Below are positions 34,121-42,872 of a stretch of 64,000 bases of DNA, piece by piece. The DNA lies in the NCBI GenBank assembly GCA_963678575.2, contig CAXXHV010000002.1, forward strand, positions 868,001 to 932,000, written 5' to 3'. The stretch comes from Pleomorphochaeta sp963678575 (GTDB taxonomy: Bacteria; Spirochaetota; Spirochaetia; Sphaerochaetales; Sphaerochaetaceae). Position numbers and translations under genes: made by a program. Under the pieces are notes generated by a model, which made no database searches, was not told the origin of the DNA, and was given only the letters and a program-made list of their open reading frames with translations. Every line of letters starts with the position of its first letter. Positions within the stretch are counted from its first letter, which is position 1.

Positions 34121-35368
34121 TTATTGTTTTGAGTGTTCCATTGCAGTAATTAAGGGGAGTTTCTTACCAGATAAATATCTAACCATGGCTCCACCAGCAG
34201 TACAAATATAGTCCATTTTTGAATAATCTGTAAATTTCATTGTTGCAGTTACACTATCACCACCACCAACAACACTAAATCCTTGAGATTCAGAAATTGC
34301 TATTAGTAGTTTCTTTGTTCCCTTTTCTAAAATGGGATTTTCATACATTCCTGCAGGTCCATTAACAAATATAGTATTAGCACTATCAATTAGATTTGAA
34401 TAATAATCTATTGTTGAATCTCCAATATCTGCATATAAAAAATCATCCATTTTTGATTCTACCAATTTATTAATTCTACTATTTCCTTCTTGATAAGCTA
34501 AGTCGATTGGCATTAAGATTCTATCTTTATAAGTTTTAAGTAATTGTTTTGCTTGATTAACAAAATCTAATAAACCTCTATCACTTAAAAATGAATAAAC
34601 TTTAGAACCTAAATCTAGTCCATTTGCTATTAAAAAGACTTCACCAGTTACTCCACAAGTTAATATCTTATCTGCAATATTTTTCTTTAAAACCTCTTCC
34701 ATCATAGAAAAAGCATCAGAAATTTTTGCTCCACCTAATACAAAAATACAAGGTGATTTTGGATTATTCATTACTTTTGATAAAGTTGATACTTCATCAA
34801 AGAATAAAAATCCTGCTGCACTTGGTAATATTAACTGAAAAGCTACCATACTAGGAGCTCTCCTATGTGCAGCTGAGAAAGCATCATTTACATATAAATC
34901 AAAATGAGGAGCAAGTGATCTCACTAAATATGTATTTAACATTTGCTCGACACTTAATTTTACACTATTCTCAAATGTTGATAATTCTTCACCTAAATAA
35001 CGCAAATTACCTAAGATTATAAATTCACCATTCTTCAAATTTTCAACTTTCTCTATGGCAGCAGGTCCACAAACATCATCAATATATTCAACTTTTGTAT
35101 TTAATTTTGAAGCTAATATTTTTGCATGTTCTTCAAGTGAAATTAAATTCTGATAATCTAAAGTATCTCCTTGATGAGCAATAATTGCGACTTTTGCTCC
35201 ATGATTTTTTAAATAATTTAAAGTTTTTAAAGATTTATCTATTCTATTGGTATTAACAATTTTTTTTGTATTAACATCAATTGGTGAATTAATATCTAAT
35301 CTTAACAATACTTTTTTATTATTTACATCCATTTCTTCTATGGATTTAAAGCCTAATTGTTTACTCAT
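34121..35368 (-). CDS. pgk: Phosphoglycerate kinase, archaeal type
   Basis: 415 residues. Motifs match the archaeal rather than the ordinary bacterial enzyme: KVLLRLDINSPID near residue 19, VAIIAHQGD near 60, FIILGNLRYLGEE near 115, YVNDAFSAAHRRAPSMVAF near 159, VLGGAKISDAF near 212, and GGGDSVTAT near 370 at the nucleotide site. It converts 1,3-bisphosphoglycerate and ADP to 3-phosphoglycerate and ATP. It begins on the last base of the preceding type II GAPDH gene (overlapping stop/start), so the two are translated together. Both serve the same glycolytic step, here placed at the end of the inositol operon. Divergent substrate use cannot be excluded. Confidence 0.82.
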   Translation of the reverse strand: MSKQLGFKSIEEMDVNNKKVLLRLDINSPIDVNTKKIVNTNRIDKSLKTLNYLKNHGAKVAIIAHQGDTLDYQNLISLEEHAKILASKLNTKVEYIDDVCGPAAIEKVENLKNGEFIILGNLRYLGEELSTFENSVKLSVEQMLNTYLVRSLAPHFDLYVNDAFSAAHRRAPSMVAFQLILPSAAGFLFFDEVSTLSKVMNNPKSPCIFVLGGAKISDAFSMMEEVLKKNIADKILTCGVTGEVFLIANGLDLGSKVYSFLSDRGLLDFVNQAKQLLKTYKDRILMPIDLAYQEGNSRINKLVESKMDDFLYADIGDSTIDYYSNLIDSANTIFVNGPAGMYENPILEKGTKKLLIAISESQGFSVVGGGDSVTATMKFTDYSKMDYICTAGGAMVRYLSGKKLPLITAMEHSKQ

Positions 35369-36387
35369 TATTTCATACCTAAATATTTATTTGTAGCACT
35401 TGTTGCTTCTTCTTTTGTTTCTTGCATTCTCAATGCTGCTCTTATACCATCAATATTTTCAGGAATTACTACAGCTTCTTGAGGGATATTAATTGCAAAC
35501 ATAATATCATCACCACTATTTACAATTGATTCTTTAAATACTGCAATTTCATACATGTCTCCTCTTGGATTTCCAAGATCTCTTGCATATTTAAATAATG
35601 AAGCATTCCCTTTAAACCCATCTTCTAAACTAACTACTCTAATTCTAGGATGAGCATTAAAAATTTCTAATAATTCTTCTTTACCTATCTTGTTTTTTGG
35701 GGTTAATACTGAAGTAATAATATGACCATGGGTTACAGGTGTATGAACTAAAATACCTGTAGCATCAATATGTGGCATTATAGTCATTAAATCCAAGGCC
35801 TGGTGGTTAGGAGCTGGTGCTACTTCTAAAGCATTAGTTAATCCTCTATGATAATCACCAGGATCAGCCACTCTTCTTATAATTGTAATTGCTGTTTTAG
35901 AAACACCAACTTGTCTATCAATTGCATCAACGGCTCTAATTAATCCAGTTGTATTACAACTAGTTAATTTCAAATAATTAGCTCCTAAGCCTTTTTCATA
36001 GTTTGCATATCCATGAAAGAAAATATCAGCAACATCATTTTTTTCTCCGCCTTGGAATATAGCTTTAGTATTATATTTTTCATATAACTTTTTATTAATA
36101 GCTCCAATTCCAGCATTTGTTGCATCTAACATAATGTCAACTTCACTAACTAATTCTTCTAAAGTTCCACTAACTGGAATATTTTTGTCAGTTAATAAAT
36201 TAATCTTATCAGGAGCAGCTGTAAATAATTTGTAAGGCATTCCTTTTTCATACAAAGCTTGTATTGGTAATGTTGGAGCAACATCAGCTACTCCTACTAA
36301 TTCCATATCTTCTTGTAATGCCACTCCATCAGCTAATCTTTGTCCTATAGTTCCGTAACCGGCAACTCCTACTTTTATTTTCTTCAT
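35368..36387 (-). CDS. Type II (archaeal-type) glyceraldehyde-3-phosphate dehydrogenase
   Basis: 339 residues. The fold order and motifs are those of the archaeal GAPDH family, not bacterial GapA: KVGVAGYGTIGQRLADGV at 5-22, TNAGIGAINKKLY near 90, catalytic Cys144 in LTSCNTTGL, RRVADPGDYHRG near 170, and TPVTHGHIITS near 215. It oxidises glyceraldehyde-3-phosphate with phosphate and NAD(P)+. Its tight coupling to an archaeal-type PGK suggests both came together by horizontal transfer. Inositol breakdown yields dihydroxyacetone phosphate, so this pair would process the triose directly. The upstream neighbour is the cytidylate-kinase-like gene, 12 bases away. Confidence 0.9.
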   Translation of the reverse strand: MKKIKVGVAGYGTIGQRLADGVALQEDMELVGVADVAPTLPIQALYEKGMPYKLFTAAPDKINLLTDKNIPVSGTLEELVSEVDIMLDATNAGIGAINKKLYEKYNTKAIFQGGEKNDVADIFFHGYANYEKGLGANYLKLTSCNTTGLIRAVDAIDRQVGVSKTAITIIRRVADPGDYHRGLTNALEVAPAPNHQALDLMTIMPHIDATGILVHTPVTHGHIITSVLTPKNKIGKEELLEIFNAHPRIRVVSLEDGFKGNASLFKYARDLGNPRGDMYEIAVFKESIVNSGDDIMFAINIPQEAVVIPENIDGIRAALRMQETKEEATSATNKYLGMK

Positions 36388-36399
36388 AAATATAACTCC

Positions 36400-37050
36400 T
36401 TAACGAATTTTATCTAATTCTTCTTTAACAAATTTTAATAAAATTGGATCTACTTTTAGATCAATTAAATTTTGTGAGGTACTACTTCTGCCTTTTTTTA
36501 TTAATGATTGATATACCTCACATATATAATCTACAGCTTTATCAGGGGCGATAATTCCAGTATTAATAATCATGTCAAAATTATTAGTATTTTGATAATC
36601 AAATCTAAAATCAGATTCAACAAAGGATTTTCTAATTTTGTCATTTTCTTCAACGTGTTTTAGAGCTTCTTCATAGCTAATGCCATGTTCAGCCATTTGT
36701 CTTTTTATCCGAATTTCCATCGGAGCTTTAGTTCTAACGTTTAAAACATCATTGTAATTTTCAAAAATACCAAAACCACCACGACCAACTATTACTACAT
36801 TGTCTGCTTTACCAATTGCTTGTTCAGTTTTTGCTAAAAAATCAATTGTTTGTTCCCTAAATGTTCGAAATCTATCCCAAAAGGCAGGAGCTTCATCATA
36901 AACTTCTTTAAATTCACTAAATCCATACTCTCGCATAACTCTTGAAATAAAAGCTTTATCAGCATAAGCCATGTTTAATCTTTGTGCTACTTTTCTACCG
37001 ATATAAGTTCCTTCACTACCCATTTTTCTTGAAATTGTGATTACGCCCAT
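36400..37050 (-). CDS. Cytidylate kinase-like P-loop protein, possibly a pathway kinase
   Basis: 216 residues. The N-terminus ITISRKMGSEGTYIGRKVAQRL carries a P-loop variant (GSEGTYIG) like that of the cytidylate-kinase-like family. RRGGF-like (VGRGGFGIF, near 89), VRTKAPMEIRIKRQM near 106 and DKIRKSFVES near 138 fit the lid and substrate parts. It is not a standard Cmk fused to S1. Members of this family are often found in operons unrelated to nucleotides, with unknown substrates. Here it sits between iolG and the type II GAPDH gene, where a sugar-acid kinase (IolC, not found here) would be expected. A role as that kinase is only a hypothesis. Confidence 0.72.
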   Translation of the reverse strand: MGVITISRKMGSEGTYIGRKVAQRLNMAYADKAFISRVMREYGFSEFKEVYDEAPAFWDRFRTFREQTIDFLAKTEQAIGKADNVVIVGRGGFGIFENYNDVLNVRTKAPMEIRIKRQMAEHGISYEEALKHVEENDKIRKSFVESDFRFDYQNTNNFDMIINTGIIAPDKAVDYICEVYQSLIKKGRSSTSQNLIDLKVDPILLKFVKEELDKIR

Positions 37051-37060
37051 TTTCTCCTCC

Positions 37061-38086
37061 TTAATTAGAGAGTGCTATCTCACTTATCAATACAGGACGG
37101 TGTTCTTTTAGTGATTTTGATGCAGCTAAAGCTATTTCTACAGGTCTTATCGCGTCTTCAATACCACATTTAATTTCAGCACCATTTTGAACTGAATTGA
37201 TAAAATCAATAATTTCATTAGCATATGAATCAATGTACCTATCTAAGAAAAAATAAAGAGGTTTTTGTGATTCTACACTATCTTTTGTACTAACCTCGAT
37301 TAAACTCTTTCTATCATTTTCAACTTTAGCACAACCTTTTGAGCCAAAAACTTCTGTTCTTTGATCATAGCCATAAACAGCTTGTCTTGAATTATCAATA
37401 ATAGCTAGAGCTCCATTTTCCATTGTAAGCATTACCATGGCAGTATCAACGTCTCCTGCTTTTCCAATTTCTGGATCAATTAATACAGCACCTGTAGCAT
37501 ATACTTCTTTTACTTCACTATTACTTAAATATCTGACCATATCAAAATCATGAATCATCATATCTAAGAAAATCCCTCCAGAAACCTTAACATATTCAGG
37601 ACTTGGTGGTTCAGGGTCTCTTGAAGTTACCTTAATAACGTGGACATCTCCAACTTTATTTTCCAAAACAGCATCTCTAACAGCACTATGATTGTGATCA
37701 AAGCGTCTATTAAATCCAATTTGGAAAAGTACATTATTTTCTCTAACAACTTTCATTGTTTCATCAATTCTTTTTAAGTCAGTATCTACAGGTTTCTCAC
37801 AAAAAATATGTTTTTTAGCCTTAGCTGCTGCTTGAATCAATTGAGTATGAGTATCGGTAGGAGAACAAATAAGTACAGCATCAATATCCTTATGGTTTAT
37901 TATATCATAAGGATCTTTATATGTTTCATTTATTCCTTTATCTTTTGCCCATTTTTCCAAGTTTTCATTCATAAATGGATCTGCAATTGCAACAATAGTT
38001 GCATTTGGAACTAAATTGGTAATACTTTGTGCATGAACTTTACCAATTCTGCCGCCTCCAATAATTCCCACTCTTAAATTTTTCAT
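37061..38086 (-). CDS. iolG: Inositol 2-dehydrogenase (Gfo/Idh/MocA)
   Basis: 341 residues. The Rossmann motif is IGGGRIGKVHAQ at 9-20. The catalytic lysine is Lys98 in CEKPVDTD. LDMMIHDFDMVRYL near residue 175 carries the conserved Asp/His pair. IGFNRRFDHNH near 122 is typical of inositol dehydrogenases. It oxidises myo-inositol to 2-keto-myo-inositol (scyllo-inosose) with NAD+. It directly follows iolE, iolD and iolB in the same direction, which supports this substrate. Two further oxidoreductases of this superfamily (41804-42811, 44878-45876) probably handle other isomers. Confidence 0.9.
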   Translation of the reverse strand: MKNLRVGIIGGGRIGKVHAQSITNLVPNATIVAIADPFMNENLEKWAKDKGINETYKDPYDIINHKDIDAVLICSPTDTHTQLIQAAAKAKKHIFCEKPVDTDLKRIDETMKVVRENNVLFQIGFNRRFDHNHSAVRDAVLENKVGDVHVIKVTSRDPEPPSPEYVKVSGGIFLDMMIHDFDMVRYLSNSEVKEVYATGAVLIDPEIGKAGDVDTAMVMLTMENGALAIIDNSRQAVYGYDQRTEVFGSKGCAKVENDRKSLIEVSTKDSVESQKPLYFFLDRYIDSYANEIIDFINSVQNGAEIKCGIEDAIRPVEIALAASKSLKEHRPVLISEIALSN

Positions 38087-38095
38087 ATTTTTCTC

Positions 38096-38986
38096 CTATA
38101 AACCTGTATTTTCTTTTATGTATTTTCTTGCTCTAATTGCATATTCTAATGGATTTGCTTTTGCTGGATCTTGCTCTGCTTCAACAACCATCCAACCTTC
38201 ATAATTATGTTCTTCTAATATTTTAAAAATTGAAGGGAAATCAATACTTCCATCGCCAGGAATAGTAAAAGCTCCAGCTCTTACAGCTTCTAAGAAACTT
38301 AATTTTTCTTTTTTAACTTTTTCCACTATTTCTGTTCTAACATCTTTTAAATGAACATGAGCTACTCTATCAATAAATAACTTTAAAGCTTCAACGGGAT
38401 CTTCACCAGAAAATGCAAAATGGCCTGAATCAAAAGTTAAAAAAACATATCTTTTATCTGTTAAATCCATAAGTTTTTTTGTTTCTTCAATTGTTTGACA
38501 ACCAGTGCCCATATGATGATGGTAAGATAATTTAAACCCTCTATCTCTAGCTATTTTCCCTAAAGTGTTTAGACCAGTAGCAACTTTTTCCCATTGTTCA
38601 TCATTAAAGATTGGTTTTTCATCAAATACACTTAAAGCTGTTCCTTGAATACTATTCCCTTGTTCTGCAGGGCCAATAACAGATGCCCCCATAGCTTCTA
38701 AAAAATCTAATTGTAAATTAAAATCTTTTATCACTTCATCTAAATCTTGAGTGGTTAAAAAGCTACTAAACCATTGGTTACAAATACTTATTCCTCTTAA
38801 ATCCAACATTGGTTTTAATACTTTTGGATCTTTTGGGTATTTATTGCCAACTTCACTGCCTGTAAACCCAGCTAAAGCCATTTCACTAACACATTGTTCG
38901 AATGTATTTTCTTTTCCTAAATCAGGTAAATCATCATTTGTCCAAGCAATAGGAGCTATTGCTAGTTTGACCTTCATTGTATCCAT
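38096..38986 (-). CDS. iolE: 2-keto-myo-inositol dehydratase
   Basis: 296 residues from the ATG at 38986 (MDTMKVKLAIAPIAW), chosen because GAGG lies 8 bases before it. An upstream open frame to 39115 would lie inside iolD. The protein is a xylose-isomerase-like TIM barrel with metal-ligand regions: SYHHHMGTG near 155, FDSGHF near 185, HVHLKDV near 206, and VVEAEQDPAKANPL near 275. It dehydrates scyllo-inosose to 3,5/4-trihydroxycyclohexane-1,2-dione, the second step of inositol breakdown, with its product passed to IolD encoded just upstream. Confidence 0.93.
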   Translation of the reverse strand: MDTMKVKLAIAPIAWTNDDLPDLGKENTFEQCVSEMALAGFTGSEVGNKYPKDPKVLKPMLDLRGISICNQWFSSFLTTQDLDEVIKDFNLQLDFLEAMGASVIGPAEQGNSIQGTALSVFDEKPIFNDEQWEKVATGLNTLGKIARDRGFKLSYHHHMGTGCQTIEETKKLMDLTDKRYVFLTFDSGHFAFSGEDPVEALKLFIDRVAHVHLKDVRTEIVEKVKKEKLSFLEAVRAGAFTIPGDGSIDFPSIFKILEEHNYEGWMVVEAEQDPAKANPLEYAIRARKYIKENTGL

Positions 38987-38999
38987 ATAAACCTCATTT

Positions 39000-40880
39000 T
39001 TAAAACTTTTTAGTTTTTTTAATTTCTTCTTGTAGTTTTTTATAAGCATCAATGACACTTTGTTTTTGTGAAACTTCAGGAGTACCAACTCTCCACCAAC
39101 TCTTATAAGATCCACTCATAGAATCTTCATCTACTTTTATATCTATTAATGTTGACTTAGTACTTTTTTTAGATTCTTCAAGTGCCTTTTTTAATTCGTC
39201 ACTGTTATGTACTGTCCAGACATCACAGCCATACCCTTTTGCAATCATTGCATAAGATACTTGTAGTTTTTCACCAGTCGAATCTATACGATTAGAGTCT
39301 TTGCCTCGATAAACTAACTCACAACCAAATTTTGGAATACCTTGAGATCTTTGAAGATTATCAATACAACCAAAGCCATTATTATCGAATAACATAACAT
39401 TTATTTTAATATTATTTTCAAGGGCTGTTAGCAATTCAGAATGTAACATTACAAAACTAGCATCACCAACCATGGAATATACTTCAACATCTTCTTTTGC
39501 AAGTTTTACACCCAAAGCACCACTTACTTCATATCCCATACATGAATACCCATATTCCATATGATAAGTTTCTCTCTCATATGCTCTCCAAACTCTTTGC
39601 ATATCACCTGGAAGAGAGCCTGAAGCTCCAACTACTATGCTATTTTTCGCAAATTGTTCTTCATTCATTATTCCAAGTGCTCTTAATTGAGAATATCTAT
39701 TATTTGGACCTAACTCAGTTGTATAAAGTCTATCTACTTCTTTATCCCATTGTTTCTTTATTTCAATAATTTCATTGGAATAAGAAGCTTTGTAATTAAT
39801 CTCTTCAAGTTGTTTATCTAAAGCTATTAATCCTTTTTTTGCATCACATACTAAAGGCAATGAATTCATTTTTATTGCATCAAAATCATTGACATTAATA
39901 GATATAATTTTGACATTATCCTTAGCAAATAACCATTTACTTGAGGTTGTAAAATCAGATAAACGTGTTCCAACTGCAATAACTAAATCAGCGTTTGAGG
40001 CAATTTCATTTGCTGCTAACCCCCCAGTTACACCAATACCACCTAAGTTGTAAGGATGTGAAAATTCAACAGCACTTTTGCCTGCTTGAGTTTCTCCAAA
40101 AGGAATATTATATTTTGAAGCAAATTGAGCTAATTCTTCACCACATTCACTGAATCTAACACCACCCCCACAAATCATAATAGGTTTTTTACTGTTTTCA
40201 AATATTTTAACTGCCTCATCAATAACATTAGCATTAGGCTCAATTCTATCAATGTAATGAATTCTCTTTTCAAAGAATTCAACTGGATAATCATAGGCTT
40301 CAGCTTGCACATCCTGAGGAAGCGCAACACAAACTGCTCCAGTATTTATAGGAGAAGTTAATACTCTAATTGCATTTAATAAAGCAGTCATTAATTGTTC
40401 AGGTCTACTTACTCTATCAAAGTATCGACAAACAGGTTTAAATGCATCATTAGATGTAATGCCAAAATCATGAAATTGTTCTAATTGTTGTAGTACAGGA
40501 TCAGGTTGTCTACATGCAAAAGTATCACCAGGAAGTAATAAAACAGGGATTCGATTAGTTGTAGCCAAGGCAGCAGCAGTTACTAAATTCATAGCCCCAG
40601 GACCAATTGAAGTTGAAACAGCCATAATTTTTTTTCTATTATTTTGTTTAGCATATGCTATAGCACTATGTGCCATTCCTTGTTCATTACATCCTTTATA
40701 AAATTTTAGACTATGGTTATTTTGTTCTAAAGCTTCTCCTAAACCAACAACACAACCATGACCAAAAATTCCAAAGACACCATTAATGAATTTTTCTTCT
40801 CTATTATCAAAGTTTACAAATTGATTATCAAGAAATTTTACTATTGCTTGTCCAACAGTTAATTTTATTGTTTCTGACAT
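39000..40880 (-). CDS. iolD: 3D-(3,5/4)-trihydroxycyclohexane-1,2-dione hydrolase (TPP enzyme)
   Basis: 626 residues from the ATG at 40880, which is 8 bases after AGGAG; an in-frame ATG two codons earlier is too close to that site. The protein is a thiamine-diphosphate enzyme with three domains: KLTVGQAIVKFLDNQ at the start, the TPP glutamate region GCNEQGMAHSAIAYA near 60, a central domain near 210-360, and the TPP/Mg site VGDASFVMLHSEL near 480 with LFDNNGFGCI following. It opens the ring to give 5-deoxyglucuronate. It lies between iolB and iolE. Confidence 0.95.
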   Translation of the reverse strand: MSETIKLTVGQAIVKFLDNQFVNFDNREEKFINGVFGIFGHGCVVGLGEALEQNNHSLKFYKGCNEQGMAHSAIAYAKQNNRKKIMAVSTSIGPGAMNLVTAAALATTNRIPVLLLPGDTFACRQPDPVLQQLEQFHDFGITSNDAFKPVCRYFDRVSRPEQLMTALLNAIRVLTSPINTGAVCVALPQDVQAEAYDYPVEFFEKRIHYIDRIEPNANVIDEAVKIFENSKKPIMICGGGVRFSECGEELAQFASKYNIPFGETQAGKSAVEFSHPYNLGGIGVTGGLAANEIASNADLVIAVGTRLSDFTTSSKWLFAKDNVKIISINVNDFDAIKMNSLPLVCDAKKGLIALDKQLEEINYKASYSNEIIEIKKQWDKEVDRLYTTELGPNNRYSQLRALGIMNEEQFAKNSIVVGASGSLPGDMQRVWRAYERETYHMEYGYSCMGYEVSGALGVKLAKEDVEVYSMVGDASFVMLHSELLTALENNIKINVMLFDNNGFGCIDNLQRSQGIPKFGCELVYRGKDSNRIDSTGEKLQVSYAMIAKGYGCDVWTVHNSDELKKALEESKKSTKSTLIDIKVDEDSMSGSYKSWWRVGTPEVSQKQSVIDAYKKLQEEIKKTKKF

Positions 40881-40891
40881 ATTCATTACTC

Positions 40892-41698
40892 CTATTTTTC
40901 ATACTTCTTTTGTGGCCAAATTTCTACATCTTTATCTAATAGCCACTTATGTTCTTCTCTATAATATCTAGTGCTTGGAAGCCATCTATCATCTTTTAGA
41001 TGCGGAATCATCCATATGTAGTACATAGCATATCCAGGAGCTGCAACTTGTGAGTGAGTAGTATTGGGATGAATTAATGATGAATCACCATCTTTTACAA
41101 TAAATGCATCATCATCTAACATTGAAACACCAAAGCCTTGTTTAGGGAAAAATCTATAGTGATAAATTTCAGGTTGTGGATGATCATGAGGTGGATAACT
41201 AGAAAATTTGCCAGGGTGATTAATTACTTCACCAAGTACCATATTCGAATAAGGTGCAATTTCACCATCAAATACGGTTCTAACACTTCTTATTGAAGTA
41301 TTATTTAATACGTCTTTTCCAAAAATATCAGTTCTTACATCATCTTTTGTATATAGTTTTGTATCAAATAACTTATCATTTATACATCTTTCAATACAAA
41401 TTTCAGAATCATCTAAAGCCGTTATTTCAACTTTAATATTTTTACAAACATGAAGAGTAATTGGTTCTTCATCGAAACAAGAAAATCTTTTTGCTTGAAC
41501 ACTCTTGTTTTCATATGAAAATTCAATATTTCCATTAATTAATAAATATGCTCTTTCTAGATTAAGTTCCGATTTATAACTATCACCTTTTGATAGTTTA
41601 AGGATCCCAAAATCTAATAACATATCTTTGTTTTTTCCATTAATTTCTGTGATTGGAGTATATCCAATATTAAATTTTCCATCACTTTTTATGATCAT
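40892..41698 (-). CDS. iolB: 5-deoxy-glucuronate isomerase
   Basis: 268 residues with two cupin-like halves. The metal site is in SSYPPHDHPQPEIYHYRF near residue 176, with histidines and glutamate, and HSQVAAPGYAMYYIWMIPH near residue 223 completes it. It converts 5-deoxy-glucuronate to 2-deoxy-5-ke-to-gluconate (DKG). It is the first gene of the iolB-iolD-iolE-iolG set. It has its own promoter (41755-41784) and LacI-type operator (41732-41745), so transcription here can start separately from the transporter genes. Confidence 0.92.
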   Translation of the reverse strand: MIIKSDGKFNIGYTPITEINGKNKDMLLDFGILKLSKGDSYKSELNLERAYLLINGNIEFSYENKSVQAKRFSCFDEEPITLHVCKNIKVEITALDDSEICIERCINDKLFDTKLYTKDDVRTDIFGKDVLNNTSIRSVRTVFDGEIAPYSNMVLGEVINHPGKFSSYPPHDHPQPEIYHYRFFPKQGFGVSMLDDDAFIVKDGDSSLIHPNTTHSQVAAPGYAMYYIWMIPHLKDDRWLPSTRYYREEHKWLLDKDVEIWPQKKYEK

Positions 41699-41731
41699 AA
41701 ATGCTTCCTATTTGTGTTTATTCAAAAGTTT

Positions 41732-41745
41732 TGCAAACGTTTGAA
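41732..41745. promoter_or_regulatory. LacI-type operator in front of iolB
   Basis: TGCAAACGTTTGAA, centred on AACGTT. It begins about two bases after the expected transcription start of the iolB promoter, where a bound repressor would block transcription. Related sites lie at 47438 and 48882. Confidence 0.75.
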
Positions 41746-41754
41746 TTTAATATC

Positions 41755-41784
41755 ATTATCATTAAATTAATACTTATTTGTCAA
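41755..41784 (-). promoter_or_regulatory. Promoter of iolB-iolD-iolE-iolG
   Basis: Minus strand: TTGACA, an 18-base spacer, then GATAAT, about 57 bases before the iolB start. The operator lies directly downstream. Confidence 0.7.
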
Positions 41785-41803
41785 GATATATTTTATTTAA
41801 TTT

Positions 41804-42811
41804 TTATAAATATATGCTTGGAGTATTAATGAGATTTACTTTTTCAAAGGTGTGGCTATATAAAGCCTTTGCAGCAGTTTCTGTCGTTTTTAATGCAATG
41901 TAACCATCAAAAGCTGATGCCATTTTTAGTTTTTGTTTTCCATTCAAAAATGAAGTCCAATTTATCATTTCATCTAAATATGATTGTTCAAAATATTTTC
42001 TATAATCACTTGTAACCTTACTATAATTTTTATTATCAGATTTGATAGTAATATTTTTATTATTAGAGTATTCCACTACTCCTTTGTTACAAATAATTTG
42101 AGCCATTACTTCATATCCATAACGAGCATTTACAAATATTTCTATATTTGCCATTTTATTATTTTCCATTAAAATATTTAGAATTAATAAATCGGCACAA
42201 TCATCATTTAATAAAGGATTACTTTTTATTCCAACAACACTTATTTCCATTGGTCTTGAATTCAAAAGAAATGAAGATATATCGACATCATGGCCTGAAC
42301 TGTTATTCAAAATAAATGATGAATTTGCTTCATAGAAAGCTTTTTCATTTCTATGAACTCCTTTATATAATAGGCTTTCACCAATTACTAATTGATCTGC
42401 AATTTTTTTCATATTAAGAAAATTATTATCAAATCTTCTGTTAAATCCTAAAGCAACATATTGAGTGTTCAATTGAACTTCCATATTAATGATTTCTAAA
42501 GCTTGTTTACTATTTAAAGATATCGGTTTTTCACAAAATACTTTTTTCTTTGCTCTTATACAATTTTTTAATAAATCAAAATGAGTTGAATCTGGAGATG
42601 CAATTAATACTGCATCAACATTATGATCATTAATTAATTTAATTGGATCTTCATAAAAAGTTAAAGGATTAATCCCTTTATTAATAAGTGTTTCAAAACC
42701 ATTTTTATTAACATCAGATACTGCAACTATATTACTATTATTACATTTTAAAATATTTTCACAATGATATAATCCCATTGAACCAAGTCCAATAATTCCA
42801 ATATTTGCCAT
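41804..42811 (-). CDS. Gfo/Idh/MocA-family oxidoreductase, inositol-related
   Basis: 335 residues from the ATG at 42811. A GTG three codons earlier overlaps the AGG of the ribosome-binding site and is less likely. The Rossmann motif is IGIIGLGSMGLYH at 4-16. The catalytic lysine is in FCEKPISL near residue 93. GFNRRFDNNF lies near 120, and SSGHDVDISSFLL near 170 holds the Asp/His region. It shares the inositol-dehydrogenase layout but is more diverged than the genes at 37061 and 44878. Its place, after the ABC transporter and before iolB, suggests action on another inositol isomer or a keto-inositol. A stem-loop separates it from the binding-protein gene. Confidence 0.8.
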   Translation of the reverse strand: MANIGIIGLGSMGLYHCENILKCNNSNIVAVSDVNKNGFETLINKGINPLTFYEDPIKLINDHNVDAVLIASPDSTHFDLLKNCIRAKKKVFCEKPISLNSKQALEIINMEVQLNTQYVALGFNRRFDNNFLNMKKIADQLVIGESLLYKGVHRNEKAFYEANSSFILNNSSGHDVDISSFLLNSRPMEISVVGIKSNPLLNDDCADLLILNILMENNKMANIEIFVNARYGYEVMAQIICNKGVVEYSNNKNITIKSDNKNYSKVTSDYRKYFEQSYLDEMINWTSFLNGKQKLKMASAFDGYIALKTTETAAKALYSHTFEKVNLINTPSIYL

Positions 42812-42830
42812 TTTTGTCACCTAAGTATAT

Positions 42831-42862
42831 TATGCACTTAAAGTAAAAACTTTAAGTGCATA
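42831..42862 (-). other. Intercistronic stem-loop after the binding-protein gene
   Basis: Perfect 14-base stem (TATGCACTTAAAGT and its complement) with an AAAA loop in DNA, 11 bases past the stop at 42873. On the minus strand no T run follows, so it is not a standard terminator. Such hairpins after binding-protein genes often protect the upstream message and raise that protein relative to its operon partners. Confidence 0.7.
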
Positions 42863-42872
42863 TGAATTTAAA

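Noticed and set aside
38987..39115. Long N-terminal extension of iolE
   Set aside because: The extra 43 codons overlap iolD, are Lys-rich and lack a ribosome-binding site, whereas the ATG at 38986 has GAGG and begins the conserved protein.
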